Source: Lachnoclostridium sp. An14
Lineage (GTDB): Bacteria; Bacillota; Clostridia; Lachnospirales; Lachnospiraceae
Direction: 5' to 3'
DNA: 64,000 nt
Assembly: GCF_002160755.1 (NCBI RefSeq)
Contig: NZ_NFLE01000014.1
Coordinates: 33,743-97,742, forward strand
Under the pieces are notes generated by a model, which had not been told where the DNA came from, searched no databases, and was given only the letters and a program-made list of their open reading frames with translations. A program made the position numbers and the translations under genes. Shown one piece after another: positions 45,101-51,167 of this stretch. The first letter of the stretch is position 1, and each line of letters starts with the position of its first letter.

Positions 45101-46600
45101 ATGGGACGGAAAGTGACCATTTACTATACGTCGGACACCCACGGGAACCTGTTCCCGGCGGAAAACGGCGGGGGAAGTATGCTCCAGTGTTTCGGGGCAT
45201 ATAAAAAGGACGGAAATACCCTGATTTTAGACGGGGGAGACACCATCCAGGGTTCTCCTCTCCTCAAGTATTTGCGGGAGACGGGAGAGTTCGCGAAGGT
45301 CATTCCCTGGGCCTTCAACCAGGCGGGATATGACTATTTTACCCTGGGAAACCACGATTTTAACTTCGGATATGAAAAACTGGAGGAATTTTTGACAGCC
45401 ATGGAGGCGGAGTGCCTGACGGCCAACCTCATCGACGGCCTGGGCCGCCTGCCGGTCAAGCCCTGGACCCTGCGGGTGCTGGAAAATGGCCTGCGGGTGG
45501 GCATCTGCGGCGTGGTGACGGACTGTGTGAACCTGTGGGAGGCGAAGGAGAATCTGGAGCACCTTCAGGTGACGGACGCTTTCACGGCGGCGAAAAAGGC
45601 CCTGGAGGAGATGAAGGGGCAGTGCGACGTGACGGTCTGCGTCTATCACGGCGGCTACGAGTGCGACCTGGAGACGGGAAACCGGCTCTGCAAGGGGAAG
45701 GAAAACGTGGCCTGTGAAATGTTGGAGAAGCTGGATTTTGACCTTCTGCTCACCGCCCACCAGCACATGGAGACGGCGGGGCGGACGGTAAACGGCACCT
45801 ACACCCTGCAGCTTCCTCCAAACGGAGGGAAGTACGGGAAGGTGGAGCTGGAGGAAGGGGAAGGCGGCTGGAAGATTTCCGGGGAGCTGATCGCTCCCGG
45901 GGAGGAGACGCCGGCGGCCATGAGCGAGGCCTTAAAGCCGGTGCAGGAGGCGGAGAGCCGGTGGAGAGACCGGGTGATCGGCAGCCTGGCGGAGGAGATC
46001 CCCCCAGAGCCTCTTTTGGAGCGGGCTATGAACGGTTCCCGTCTGGCAGACTTAGGAAACCAGGTGCAGCTTTGGAAAACAGGGGCGGACATGGCCTGCA
46101 TCGGCCTGGCAAACGTGCCCCTTGGCCTGGAGCGCCAGGTGCGCCTGGGGGATATGCTGAAGGTATTTCCCTTCCCCAACCGGCAGGTGACGCTCACGGT
46201 CACGGGAGCGGTGCTGAAGGCCGCTTTGGAGCGGTGCGCCTCCTATTTTGACCTGGAGGACGGGCAGGTGGTGATCTCCGAACGGTTCACGAAACCGAAA
46301 GCGGAGCACTACAACTACGATTACTACGCGGGGGTGGAGTACACCGCCGACATCCGCCGTCCCGTGGGGAACCGGGTGAGCGGCGTCCTGGTAAACGGCG
46401 CCCCGCTGGAGCCGGAGCGGACCTACCGCCTGGCCATGAGCGATTACCGGGCCACGGGCACCGGGGGCTATGAGTGTTTCCAGTCCTGTCCGGAGCCGGA
46501 GGTCTTTTCGGGGGATATGCAGTCCACCGTGCTGGAATACCTGGAATGCCACCCAGACGCCCAGGTGAAACCGCTGGGGCGGGTGAAGGTTGTGTGGTGA
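45101..46600 (+). CDS. 5'-nucleotidase / 2',3'-cyclic phosphodiesterase family metallophosphoesterase, cytoplasmic
   Basis: 499 residues. N-terminal calcineurin-like phosphoesterase (about 1-270) with motifs YTSDTHGN, LDGGDTIQG, LGNHDFNFG, VCVYHGGY and LLTAHQH, which bind two metals; C-terminal 5'-nucleotidase substrate domain (about 300-499, VPLGLERQVRLGDMLKVFPF and SDYRATGTGGYECF). Unlike most of the family it has no signal peptide, so it acts inside the cell. Only 3 nt behind the importer, suggesting it dephosphorylates the imported compound, such as a nucleotide or other phosphomonoester. Confidence 0.88.
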   Translation: MGRKVTIYYTSDTHGNLFPAENGGGSMLQCFGAYKKDGNTLILDGGDTIQGSPLLKYLRETGEFAKVIPWAFNQAGYDYFTLGNHDFNFGYEKLEEFLTAMEAECLTANLIDGLGRLPVKPWTLRVLENGLRVGICGVVTDCVNLWEAKENLEHLQVTDAFTAAKKALEEMKGQCDVTVCVYHGGYECDLETGNRLCKGKENVACEMLEKLDFDLLLTAHQHMETAGRTVNGTYTLQLPPNGGKYGKVELEEGEGGWKISGELIAPGEETPAAMSEALKPVQEAESRWRDRVIGSLAEEIPPEPLLERAMNGSRLADLGNQVQLWKTGADMACIGLANVPLGLERQVRLGDMLKVFPFPNRQVTLTVTGAVLKAALERCASYFDLEDGQVVISERFTKPKAEHYNYDYYAGVEYTADIRRPVGNRVSGVLVNGAPLEPERTYRLAMSDYRATGTGGYECFQSCPEPEVFSGDMQSTVLEYLECHPDAQVKPLGRVKVVW

Positions 46601-46660
46601 CGGAAGGGGCCCCAGAGGCTGGGACGCAGTTTGGAATGTTATGAATATGGATATAGGAAG

Positions 46661-46689
46661 GCCCCGGAGGTTGTATCTCCGGGGCTATT
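46661..46689 (+). terminator. Terminator of the importer/nucleotidase operon
   Basis: GCCCCGGAG pairs with CTCCGGGGC around a 7-nt loop, then TATTT. Confidence 0.75.
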
Positions 46690-46692
46690 TGA

Positions 46693-46721
46693 TTGCGGGA
46701 TGACTGCTGCTATGCTATAAT
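46693..46721 (+). promoter_or_regulatory. Promoter of the Fst-like toxin (locus 2)
   Basis: TTGCGG, 17-bp spacer ending TGC, perfect TATAAT. The 31 bp from 46691 match those from 47185 at 30 positions, so loci 2 and 3 share the same promoter. Confidence 0.75.
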
Positions 46722-46765
46722 GCCTATGTTACCGCCCCGATACTGGCAACAGGAAGGGGGTGCAC

Positions 46766-46789
46766 ATATTGGAAGTACTAGTTTCGTTT
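46766..46789 (+). repeat. Direct repeat a of locus 2 (toxin start region)
   Basis: ATATTGGA-AG-TACTAGTTTCGTTT. The second copy at 46950-46972 reads ATATTGGA-C-TACTAGTTTCGTTT. Copy a covers the toxin start codon. Confidence 0.75.
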
Positions 46790-46855
46790 TTCGTCACTGT
46801 TGCGGCAGGTGTGGTTTGCCACCTCATCTGCAAATGGCTGGACGGTGATGAGTAA
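46769..46855 (+). CDS. Fst/Par-like type I toxin peptide (locus 2)
   Basis: 28 residues starting at TTG 46769, 8 nt past AGGAAGGGGG (an upstream in-frame GTG at 46760 overlaps the ribosome site). MEVLVSFFVTVAAGVVCHLI is a membrane helix and CKWLDGDE a charged tail with the K/W-L-D pattern of Fst-family toxins. In that family the peptide inserts in the membrane and stops growth unless an antisense RNA blocks its translation. All the expected parts of such a locus are here: convergent antisense promoter, shared terminator and direct repeats. Confidence 0.7.
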   Translation: MEVLVSFFVTVAAGVVCHLICKWLDGDE

Positions 46856-46905
46856 CCGGTAACCGGCCTGCGGGCCTAAGCCTTCCCGCTATAAAATAGG
46901 AATAG

Positions 46906-46938
46906 AAAAGCCCCAGAGGTCGCATCTCTGGGGCTTTT
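46906..46938. terminator. Bidirectional terminator of locus 2
   Basis: AAAAGCCCCAGAG and CTCTGGGGCTTTT flank a 7-nt loop, with A and T runs on both sides, so it can stop both the toxin mRNA and the antisense RNA. Confidence 0.85.
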
Positions 46939-46949
46939 CACTTGTGCCC

Positions 46950-46972
46950 ATATTGGACTACTAGTTTCGTTT
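46950..46972 (+). repeat. Direct repeat b of locus 2
   Basis: Copy of 46766-46789 with one 2-nt/1-nt difference; lies at the 5' end of the antisense RNA. Confidence 0.75.
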
Positions 46973-46982
46973 GCCTACCGGC

Positions 46983-47011
46983 ATTATAGCATATGCAGAT
47001 CAGATTTACAA
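46983..47011 (-). promoter_or_regulatory. Antisense RNA promoter (locus 2)
   Basis: Minus strand TTGTAA, 17-bp spacer ending TGC, perfect TATAAT. Confidence 0.75.
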
Positions 47012-47186
47012 GATACCATGAAAATTTTCCAGCGGTTTCCCAGCGGCGAATGCCCGGGCATTGTTACAATTTATGGCCAATGTCAGTCAGGTTACAAATA
47101 AAATTTTTGAAGGATTCAACTTAAATTAAAAAAATTCCCACGATAAATAGCGATAAATAGCACGATAAATGAACGGCTTGAACGGA

Positions 47187-47215
47187 TTGCGGGATGACTG
47201 CCGCTATGCTATAAT
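47187..47215 (+). promoter_or_regulatory. Promoter of toxin-like small gene (locus 3)
   Basis: TTGCGG, 17 bp, TATAAT, nearly identical to the locus 2 promoter. 47012-47186 contains no gene I can support; GATAAATAGC is repeated in tandem there (near 47141-47168). Confidence 0.75.
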
Positions 47216-47289
47216 AGCGCAAGGAACAACCGTGTCACTGCAAGGGCGTTGGCCTCCCACTCGAATACATAAGAGGGGAGGTGGTGCGG

Positions 47290-47373
47290 ATGAATTTTGA
47301 TTTCAAAGACCTGATGGCGTTTGGAATGTTCATTATCGCATTGCTTACCTTTATTTTTAATAATCGTAAGTAG
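47290..47373 (+). CDS. Putative holin-like type I toxin peptide (locus 3)
   Basis: 27 residues; ATG 47290 behind GGGGAGGTGGTG. MNFDFKDLMAFGMFIIALLT is a polar start plus membrane helix, and FIFNNRK a basic end. It is close in pattern to the peptides at 26177 and 49095 (D/E-L near residue 7, F/I/A-rich helix, T-Y/F then charged NNRK or HKK), the 'putative holin-like toxin' family. A convergent antisense promoter and shared hairpin complete the type I layout. Confidence 0.7.
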   Translation: MNFDFKDLMAFGMFIIALLTFIFNNRK

Positions 47374-47407
47374 CGTTTTCTAAGTCCCAGAGATGGGCAA
47401 AGAAAAA

Positions 47408-47443
47408 CCACCCTTGTAAACTTTGGCGAAGTAGTAAGGGTGG
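47408..47443. terminator. Bidirectional terminator of locus 3
   Basis: CCACCCTT pairs with AAGGGTGG across a 20-nt loop; T-rich sequence on the plus side and TTTTTCT on the minus side. Confidence 0.75.
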
Positions 47444-47496
47444 AATTTCTATCTTTCTTATTTGGCCAACCCCTTGTGGGCGGTTGTTCTTTTTAC
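47408..47496 (-). ncRNA. Predicted antisense antitoxin RNA (locus 3)
   Basis: About 90 nt between the minus-strand promoter 47503-47531 and the shared hairpin; contains a GGCCAA...TTGG-type inner helix near 47463-47490. Confidence 0.55.
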
Positions 47497-47502
47497 GATT
47501 TA

Positions 47503-47531
47503 ACTATACCATGGCCAGGGGAAAAAAGCAA
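47503..47531 (-). promoter_or_regulatory. Antisense RNA promoter (locus 3)
   Basis: Minus strand TTGCTT, 17-bp spacer ending TGG, TATAGT. Confidence 0.65.
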
Positions 47532-47555
47532 GGCTGGCGGATAGATTCACTTATA

Positions 47556-47592
47556 ACAAAAACCTCGTATCCGTCACCGAAATACGAGGTTT
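47556..47592 (-). terminator. Terminator, originally of the tRNA gene used as attB
   Basis: AACCTCGTAT and ATACGAGGTT flank an 11-nt loop; on the minus strand TTTTTG follows. It lies just downstream of the tRNA 3' end at 47601-47625, in the orientation expected for that tRNA. Confidence 0.7.
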
Positions 47593-47600
47593 CTTCTCAG

Positions 47601-47625
47601 TGGAGCATACGGGATTCGAACCCGC
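47601..47625 (-). other. Prophage attL: 3' end of a tRNA gene
   Basis: Read on the minus strand: GCGGGTTCGAATCCCGT (T stem-loop, positions 49-65 by tRNA numbering) followed by ATGCTCCA (3' acceptor strand and discriminator). The 5' two thirds of a tRNA are absent; upstream sequence is the integrase 3' end. Integration into a tRNA 3' end leaves such a fragment at one side, and the intact tRNA should be at attR, outside the window. The cognate 5' acceptor would be GGAGCAT. Confidence 0.8.
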
Positions 47626-47652
47626 AATAAAACCTTGTATTTACGCGGCTTT

Positions 47653-48708
47653 TCAGGCTTCGTGTGATACATCGTGTGATACTTTTTCAAAATGATCTAA
47701 TATTTTTCGATTCTGTTTTCTGGCTTCCAGATCAATAACATTTCTGTACACACCCTTTAAGATATTGTCGCTGGACCATCCTCCTCTCTGCAGGATATAC
47801 TGATCAGGAACACCGATGGCGTGCATGATCGACGCCGAATAATGTCTCAGATCATGAAAGCGGAAGTGGGGCAGCTTAGTAGCTTTTATAGCCCTTTGAA
47901 ATTTGCCGGTAAGCTGATTGGGAGTACAGTGGATGATTCTCCCACAACATCCGGATAATCGCTGTATAACAACATCCGGCATTTCAATTTCACGGTAGCC
48001 GCTGTAGGTTTTGGGCTGCTTGATGATCCAATCCTTATCTGGACCCAATACCATGTTTTTTGATACTGTGATGATATTGCCATGAATATCATCGGTGTCC
48101 AGCGCACATATTTCTCCCCGCCTGAGCGGACCAAAGGCGGCAAGTAATACAGCAATTTCCAGTTCTGTTCCTTTGATATGATCAAGAAGATTTTTTATGT
48201 CATTATCATTGGGACAGTAGAGCTCCGGTTTTTGCCTGGCCGGGAGGGTGGCGTTCAGACGGAAGTCAGGAGCAAACATTTCCAATGTTGCGGATAGCAG
48301 CCCGTAGGCATTCCGTACAGTTTTCGGAGTCAGCTTCACTGCCAGATCAGAGATCCATATCTGAATCGCAGTATTGCTGAGATCCGGAAGACGTGTGAGC
48401 CCGAGAGGACCCTTGAAATATTGTTCGTGAAGACTTTTGTAACCTCTCATGGTAGACGGGCTTAAAACTCCATTTTTAACTTCCATATATCGCCTTATTG
48501 CCTCGTAAACAGTTAAGTTTTCAGGCGTAGTTTGCTGATTTGATTTGCCGGTCTGCCATTCTGCGGCGGCCAGCTGAGCCAGTTTTTTTGAGGAAGCGGT
48601 AAAGGATTTGTAGTGTTTTTTTCCATTCACGTCGGTGTAGTCGTACACCTGCACACGATAGCTGCCACTGGGCAGCTGATTCTTTTTCTTCTTCGGGGTT
48701 TTCGCCAT
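47653..48708 (-). CDS. int: Tyrosine-type phage integrase
   Basis: 351 residues; ATG 48708 after AAGGAGGATAA. Arm-binding N-terminal domain (about 1-60), SAM-like core-binding domain (about 65-160), catalytic domain (about 170-340) with Arg in GPLRRGEI, HDLRHYSAS (His-x-x-Arg), Trp in RGGWSS where others have His, and nucleophile Tyr in GVYRNV. Complete and probably active. It should recombine the tRNA 3' core beside its own 3' end. The stop codon is only 28 bp from the core. Confidence 0.95.
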   Translation of the reverse strand: MAKTPKKKKNQLPSGSYRVQVYDYTDVNGKKHYKSFTASSKKLAQLAAAEWQTGKSNQQTTPENLTVYEAIRRYMEVKNGVLSPSTMRGYKSLHEQYFKGPLGLTRLPDLSNTAIQIWISDLAVKLTPKTVRNAYGLLSATLEMFAPDFRLNATLPARQKPELYCPNDNDIKNLLDHIKGTELEIAVLLAAFGPLRRGEICALDTDDIHGNIITVSKNMVLGPDKDWIIKQPKTYSGYREIEMPDVVIQRLSGCCGRIIHCTPNQLTGKFQRAIKATKLPHFRFHDLRHYSASIMHAIGVPDQYILQRGGWSSDNILKGVYRNVIDLEARKQNRKILDHFEKVSHDVSHEA

Positions 48709-48760
48709 AATCTTATCCTCCTTTTTGGGTACAAAAATAACAGCCGCACAAATGTTCTGA

Positions 48761-48789
48761 TTGCGACTGTCCCCCGAAGATGGTACAAT
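48761..48789 (+). promoter_or_regulatory. Promoter of a predicted small RNA
   Basis: TTGCGA, 17-bp spacer ending TGG, TACAAT (extended -10). CCCCCGAAGA in the spacer is the reverse complement of TCTTCGGGG at 48812-48820. Confidence 0.55.
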
Positions 48790-48795
48790 AGAAAT

Positions 48796-48885
48796 CGGAT
48801 TTTAGAGCACTTCTTCGGGGTGCTGCTCCGGTTGGCACCGGAGTGATCAGGCCGGTTCTCCGTTGGCGCGGAGAGCCGGTTTTTG
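48796..48885 (+). ncRNA. Predicted prophage small RNA of about 90 nt
   Basis: Between the promoter above and a strong terminator are three consecutive hairpins: AGCACTTC...GGGGTGCT (48806-48824), CTCCGGT-TGGC-ACCGGAG (48826-48843) and CCGGTTCTCCG...CGGAGAGCCGG (48852-48879) followed by TTTTT. No open reading frame with a ribosome site. It is divergent from the integrase. Function unknown. Confidence 0.55.
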
Positions 48886-48889
48886 TCAT

Positions 48890-48918
48890 TTGACATTTAA
48901 CGGGATTTGACATATAAT
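48890..48918 (+). promoter_or_regulatory. Antisense RNA promoter (locus 4)
   Basis: Consensus TTGACA, 17-bp spacer, TATAAT. Confidence 0.8.
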
Positions 48919-48939
48919 ATACTTAACAGGACAGCCGGA
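48907..48939. repeat. Inverted-repeat arm, locus 4 left
   Basis: TTGACATATAATATACTTA continues into CAGG-CAGCCGG-like sequence. The minus strand at 49142-49175 reads TTGACAATAATATACTTAC and then GGGCAGCCGG, so toxin and antisense RNA start from homologous, oppositely oriented sequence. Confidence 0.65.
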
Positions 48940-49020
48940 AGGTGAATGCACCTCACCCGTCCCGGCGAAGCTCAACTAAAAAATAGTCGTCGGCTTGTCA
49001 GGGCAGGACGGCTATTTTTT
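48926..49020 (+). ncRNA. Predicted antisense antitoxin RNA (locus 4)
   Basis: Starts from the consensus promoter 48890-48918; contains GGTGAATGCACC-type hairpin near 48941-48954 and ends at the hairpin ATAGTCGTC/GACGGCTAT (48983-49015) with TTTTT. Overlaps the toxin 3' end, which reads into it from the other side. Confidence 0.6.
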
Positions 49021-49095
49021 ATGGGTATAAGTCAGGATTGCAACAATGAGCATTGCTACAGATGTAATTAATTGCAATTCTTCATATGTACTCAT
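49012..49095 (-). CDS. Putative holin-like type I toxin peptide (locus 4, in prophage)
   Basis: 27 residues; minus-strand ATG 49095 behind GGGGTGG. MSTYEELQLITSVAMLIVAI plus LTYTHKK is the clearest member of the 'putative holin-like toxin' family in this window (MSTYE start, S/AMLI.A.LT..HKK end). Single membrane helix. Because it sits between integrase and repressor it may act as a prophage maintenance module. Confidence 0.75.
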   Translation of the reverse strand: MSTYEELQLITSVAMLIVAILTYTHKK

Positions 49096-49141
49096 AATTA
49101 CCACCCCTTTCCGCAGGATTTCGGAACGGGCTGGAGCACGT

Positions 49142-49175
49142 CCCCCGGCTGCCCGGGTAAGTATATTATTGTCAA
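49142..49175. repeat. Inverted-repeat arm, locus 4 right (toxin leader)
   Basis: Minus-strand counterpart of 48907-48939; lies about 50 nt upstream of the toxin start. Confidence 0.65.
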
Positions 49176-49183
49176 GGTGGATT

Positions 49184-49212
49184 GGCTCCCTGCTAGGGCA
49201 GGGGCCTTTTTT
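49184..49212 (+). terminator. Plus-strand terminator
   Basis: GGCTCCCTGC pairs with GCAGGGGCC (one G-T), then TTTTTT. It would stop read-through of the antisense RNA before the convergent lysogeny genes. Confidence 0.65.
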
Positions 49213-49253
49213 GCGGACATTTTATGTATTATTGGTATGACCTGATGGATGAG

Positions 49254-49610
49254 TTAAAAAATTTTGCGAAAAATACGTTTTATGCACAAACACATAATTG
49301 ATGTAAAAGCAAAGCCATATAAAAATCCAGATATAACTCGTTTTGTATTGCTGGATTCGTAAGGGGTAAAATATTGTATTGTTCCGTCAAGTGCCAGTGG
49401 CAACGCTAGTACCACGATTGATAGCTTAAAAGTGTGAAAAGGAGCAATCATAAAAGCAAAAAAATGTCCTATCGCGATTCCCGTGCACCGCGCGCATAAG
49501 GGAAATTGATACCCTTTAATAAAAAAACTCCTTTCAGGCATCTGGTGGCAATGGCAATACTTTTTTGAAAATTCCATCCACCATATCCAGCGTTGATCGG
49601 CCTTAGTCAT
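49254..49610 (-). CDS. DUF2085 family membrane protein
   Basis: 118 residues. Motif CHQMPERSFFIKGYQFPLCARCTGI is the DUF2085 hallmark (C-H-x-x-P-x-R-S ... C-x-R-C-x-G-I), followed by two or three hydrophobic segments (HFFAFMIAPFH, LSIVVLALPLALDG, SGFLYGFAFTSIMCLCI). Probably binds a metal or disulphide with the Cys pair; function unknown. The ATG overlaps the zinc-ribbon gene stop (ATGA), so the two are translationally coupled. Confidence 0.82.
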   Translation of the reverse strand: MTKADQRWIWWMEFSKKYCHCHQMPERSFFIKGYQFPLCARCTGIAIGHFFAFMIAPFHTFKLSIVVLALPLALDGTIQYFTPYESSNTKRVISGFLYGFAFTSIMCLCIKRIFRKIF

Positions 49611-49816
49611 GCCTTAAATTTATTCCCACATTGGGGACATACCCAATACGTGGTCGAATTAATCTGTTTTCCTTTTCCACAGGCTCCGCAAAGAATACCG
49701 ATCGGACCTAAAAGAAGCGCCCCGCAGCATCCTTTTCCTACAGAAAAATCCTTTCCTTTTGAAGTTGTTTCAGTGGTGACCTGACAATTTTCACACCCAC
49801 ATTTCGGACATTTCAT
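49607..49816 (-). CDS. Small zinc-ribbon protein
   Basis: 69 residues. Two CxxC pairs at the ends (CPKCGCENC near the start and CPQCGNKF at the end) and a central Gly/Cys-rich hydrophobic stretch KGCCGALLLGPIGILCGACG. ATG 49816 has AGGAGG upstream. The pattern is a treble-cleft/zinc-ribbon with a hydrophobic hairpin, common beside phage lysogeny genes; partner of the DUF2085 protein behind it. Function unknown. Confidence 0.7.
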   Translation of the reverse strand: MKCPKCGCENCQVTTETTSKGKDFSVGKGCCGALLLGPIGILCGACGKGKQINSTTYWVCPQCGNKFKA

Positions 49817-49841
49817 AAAGTTACCTCCTAAAGTATTTTTA

Positions 49842-50297
49842 TTAAAACGCCATAGGCTGTTTTAACCTTAACTCAATCAGTTCTTTTGGATACCCGGTAC
49901 AATTACAAAATTGTTCTTCCGTGCATCCAGCATATTCCTCCAACATATCATCAGAAATCAAGAGATATGCTGCAAACTGGTTTGCTTCTCGCTCAATTCC
50001 GGACGTGAGAAGCAGGGTTTTATGCTTGATAAAAGCGCAGTTCTCTTTCCGGTGCAGAACCGCGTGTCCCAGCTCGTGGGCAACAACAACGCGGAAAAGT
50101 TGGCTATCGGCAATATCTTCGTTGACGAAGATCCAGCGCTTTCTTTTTAACAGTTTATAGTTTCCGGCGATTTCTCCCAGCGGAACAATAGCAATTCCTA
50201 TATTCAACTGGCGGGCGATGCTCACCGGATCTCTAGTGCCCATCATCCTATCGTAATACCGTATTAACCGCCGGATCTTATGTTCAATATTCTCCAA
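49842..50297 (-). CDS. immA: ImmA/IrrE family metallopeptidase
   Basis: 151 residues. Zn-protease motif HELGHAVLH near residue 72, and a second Glu in IEREANQFAAYLL near 120, as in ImmA (Bacillus ICEBs1), which cleaves the neighbouring repressor during induction. The next gene (upstream, minus strand) is the repressor, 10 nt away, so this pair is probably an ImmA/ImmR-type switch that controls prophage induction. Confidence 0.9.
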   Translation of the reverse strand: MENIEHKIRRLIRYYDRMMGTRDPVSIARQLNIGIAIVPLGEIAGNYKLLKRKRWIFVNEDIADSQLFRVVVAHELGHAVLHRKENCAFIKHKTLLLTSGIEREANQFAAYLLISDDMLEEYAGCTEEQFCNCTGYPKELIELRLKQPMAF

Positions 50298-50307
50298 ACG
50301 GCATCAC

Positions 50308-50733
50308 CTACTTTTTATTTTTGTTAGGATTGTACTTTTCTTTGTTTTCTTTCTTGGTTTCCCGTAAAGCATATTCAATGGCGTTCTGGAGCAATCCCAG
50401 AGAGGCTTCACTGATCTCCACACCATTGTAGTACAGAGGACCGTCATCGCCTTTGCGGATTTCTCCCATGATCCGATCTAGGTCTTTTGCTATGTCGCGC
50501 TCATCTTTCGCGGTAAGCGCGGTTCCTTTTTTATCAGATGATGTCTCGCCAGTCATGAGATCATCTAAAGAAACTTCCAGTAAATCTGCAATTTGCTGAA
50601 GCTTGTCTACGCTGGGAATGTTTTTATTAAATTTGTTGATTGAACTTCTAGCAAATCCTAGTTCTTTTTCAAGTCGATTGATAGAATAGCCCCTTGATTT
50701 TGCAATATCGCGAATGCACTCATATAAACCCAT
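50308..50733 (-). CDS. XRE-family prophage repressor (CI/ImmR-like)
   Basis: 141 residues; ATG 50733 after GAGGTATATT. Helix-turn-helix at about 5-60 (IRDIAKSRGYSINRLEKELG, ARSSINKFNKNIPSVDKLQQ, IADLLEVSLDDLM), then a linker and C-terminal helical region that ImmA could cut. It is divergent from a Cro-like gene with a set of TTGCG-type repeats in between, which are its likely operators. Confidence 0.9.
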   Translation of the reverse strand: MGLYECIRDIAKSRGYSINRLEKELGFARSSINKFNKNIPSVDKLQQIADLLEVSLDDLMTGETSSDKKGTALTAKDERDIAKDLDRIMGEIRKGDDGPLYYNGVEISEASLGLLQNAIEYALRETKKENKEKYNPNKNKK

Positions 50734-50742
50734 AATATACCT

Positions 50743-50922
50743 CAAAATTTTGCGCAATTAGTCCTTGACATACGTAAAATCTTGTGTATAATAAAGATAT
50801 GAGTTGCGCAAGATTTTGCGAATAAAAAACTATTGCGAGATTCTGTTATCGGTTGGTGGTACTTCTGATTTTAGAATATTTTACGCAATATGTCAATATA
50901 TAATTCTCAAAATCTTACGCAA
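50743..50922. promoter_or_regulatory. Prophage operator array and early promoter
   Basis: Sites with the pattern TTGCGYAARATTTTG: minus strand 50743-50757 (TTGCGCAAAATTTTG), plus 50804-50818 (TTGCGCAAGATTTTG), minus 50908-50922 (TTGCGTAAGATTTTG); weaker copies at 50771-50786, 50833-50846 and 50877-50888. The rightward promoter TTGACA-16-TATAAT (50765-50792) is embedded among them. Confidence 0.75.
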
Positions 50923-50971
50923 TCATTAAAATGCGTGCCGCATTGGAGCAGGGTTGATAGTTGCAGGCGCT

Positions 50972-51103
50972 TTACAGCGCCTTTTCTAAGTGGAATGCCA
51001 TCGGAGTTTCTCCGAAGCACCCGGTGTAAGACAGGGCTACTATCTTATATCCGAGCTTTACCCACTTGTCCGCAAGAGACTTGGAGTAAACGATTCTCTT
51101 TAT
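50972..51103 (-). CDS. Small protein with apparent ATA start codon
   Basis: 43 codons from ATA 51103 to TAA 50972. AAAGGAGG lies 7 nt upstream of the ATA, an ideal ribosome site, and no ATG or GTG in this frame is usable. The predicted peptide (KRIVYSKSLADKWVKLGYKI then VALSYTGCFGETPMAFHLEK) has the start and LxxxGYKI pattern of small phage proteins I have seen. Either ATA is used as a rare start or the start was mutated and the gene is dying. It is antisense to the early transcript. Confidence 0.4.
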   Translation of the reverse strand: MKRIVYSKSLADKWVKLGYKIVALSYTGCFGETPMAFHLEKAL

Positions 51104-51167
51104 GCTATCACCTCCTTTCAAGAGGCGATTTGCGGCACGTATTATTTATTATATCACGGGAGGTGAG

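Larger units (their letters stand above)
46906..46976 (-). ncRNA. Predicted antisense antitoxin RNA (locus 2, RNA II-like)
   Basis: About 70 nt, from the minus-strand promoter 46983-47011 through direct repeat b (46950-46972) to the shared terminator. Because repeat b equals repeat a, the RNA is complementary to the toxin mRNA start as well as to its 3' end. This is the regulatory logic of par/Fst. Confidence 0.65.

Noticed and set aside
48627..48896. Minus-strand open frame upstream of the integrase
   Set aside because: It covers the predicted small RNA hairpins and the integrase ribosome site, has a poor start, and gives a Ser/Arg-rich sequence without motifs.
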